Part shown: positions 63,923 through 64,000 of the stretch, one piece after another | Numbering within the stretch: position 1 is the stretch's first letter | Layout of the letters: each line of letters opens with the position of its first letter | Source: Corinectria fuckeliana | Taxonomy: Eukaryota > Ascomycota > Sordariomycetes > Hypocreales > Nectriaceae | Assembly: GCA_019137255.1 (NCBI GenBank) | Contig: WPDH01000101.1 | Location: 62,001 to 126,000, forward strand | DNA length: 64,000 bases | Reading direction: 5' to 3' | Translations under genes and position numbers: made by a program | The notes under the pieces: model-generated | Database searches by the model: none | The model's input: the letters and a program-made list of their open reading frames with translations, nothing else | Told to the model about the DNA's origin: nothing

Positions 63923-64000
63923 TTTTCTATTAGTCAATACTGTACTGAGGGATTCCAATCCAGCTAATTGAGCCAGGGTGATGTCCAAATGGCCAACTAT

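Overview
The window comes from a filamentous ascomycete (Pezizomycotina). Three multi-exon genes have short 47-88 bp introns with fungal-type splice sites. They sit beside a 52 kb AT-rich block that looks like the product of repeat-induced point mutation (RIP): TpA-rich, nearly free of CpG, poor in ATG, and saturated with TAA and TAG. A Eurotiomycete host is possible but not shown. There are no bacterial features, no rRNA and no convincing tRNA.

Region 1, about 1-52,500: the AT-rich block. No reading frame of 60 codons or more with a start codon survives. It is still not structureless. In several places one frame stays coherent for hundreds of codons, broken almost only by TAA/TAG, as expected when RIP converts CAA, CAG and TGG codons in old coding sequence. 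I call these ghost frames. The clearest are a 513-codon minus-strand frame (3498-5036) with a Lys/Ala/Asp/Gln repeat, a minus-strand frame (6302-7057), a roughly 3 kb plus-strand frame (about 11,941-14,940), plus-strand frames at about 26.2-26.9 kb and 38.3-39.0 kb, and a recognisable fungal protein-kinase-like domain (about 47,584-48,360). Degenerate tandem repeats are scattered through the block. At five loci the period is 12 nt, and at others 18 or 24/27 nt, all multiples of three, which supports a coding origin. Other repeats are not obviously coding: 59 bp and 63 bp units, a CCCTAGGG-rich array, and a 1 kb cluster of the palindrome ACTAGT.

Region 2, about 52,500-64,000: the composition changes within roughly 150 bp to ordinary genic DNA. 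Three plus-strand genes follow. (a) A GMC-family flavin oxidoreductase of alcohol-oxidase type (52,776-54,788) carries two single-base frameshifts in homopolymer runs. (b) An intact seven-exon group II pyridoxal-phosphate decarboxylase (56,572-59,972; 999 residues) includes one GC-AG intron. (c) An intact two-exon FAD-dependent aromatic monooxygenase of the PheA/TfdB type (62,008-63,922; 615 residues). The two intergenic gaps of 1.8 and 2.0 kb hold no gene I can support.

A flavin alcohol oxidase, an amino-acid or aryl-acid decarboxylase and an aromatic ring hydroxylase in tandem would fit a small catabolic or secondary-metabolite cluster at a heterochromatin border, with more genes possibly lying to the right. 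That reading is inference from family membership and order only.
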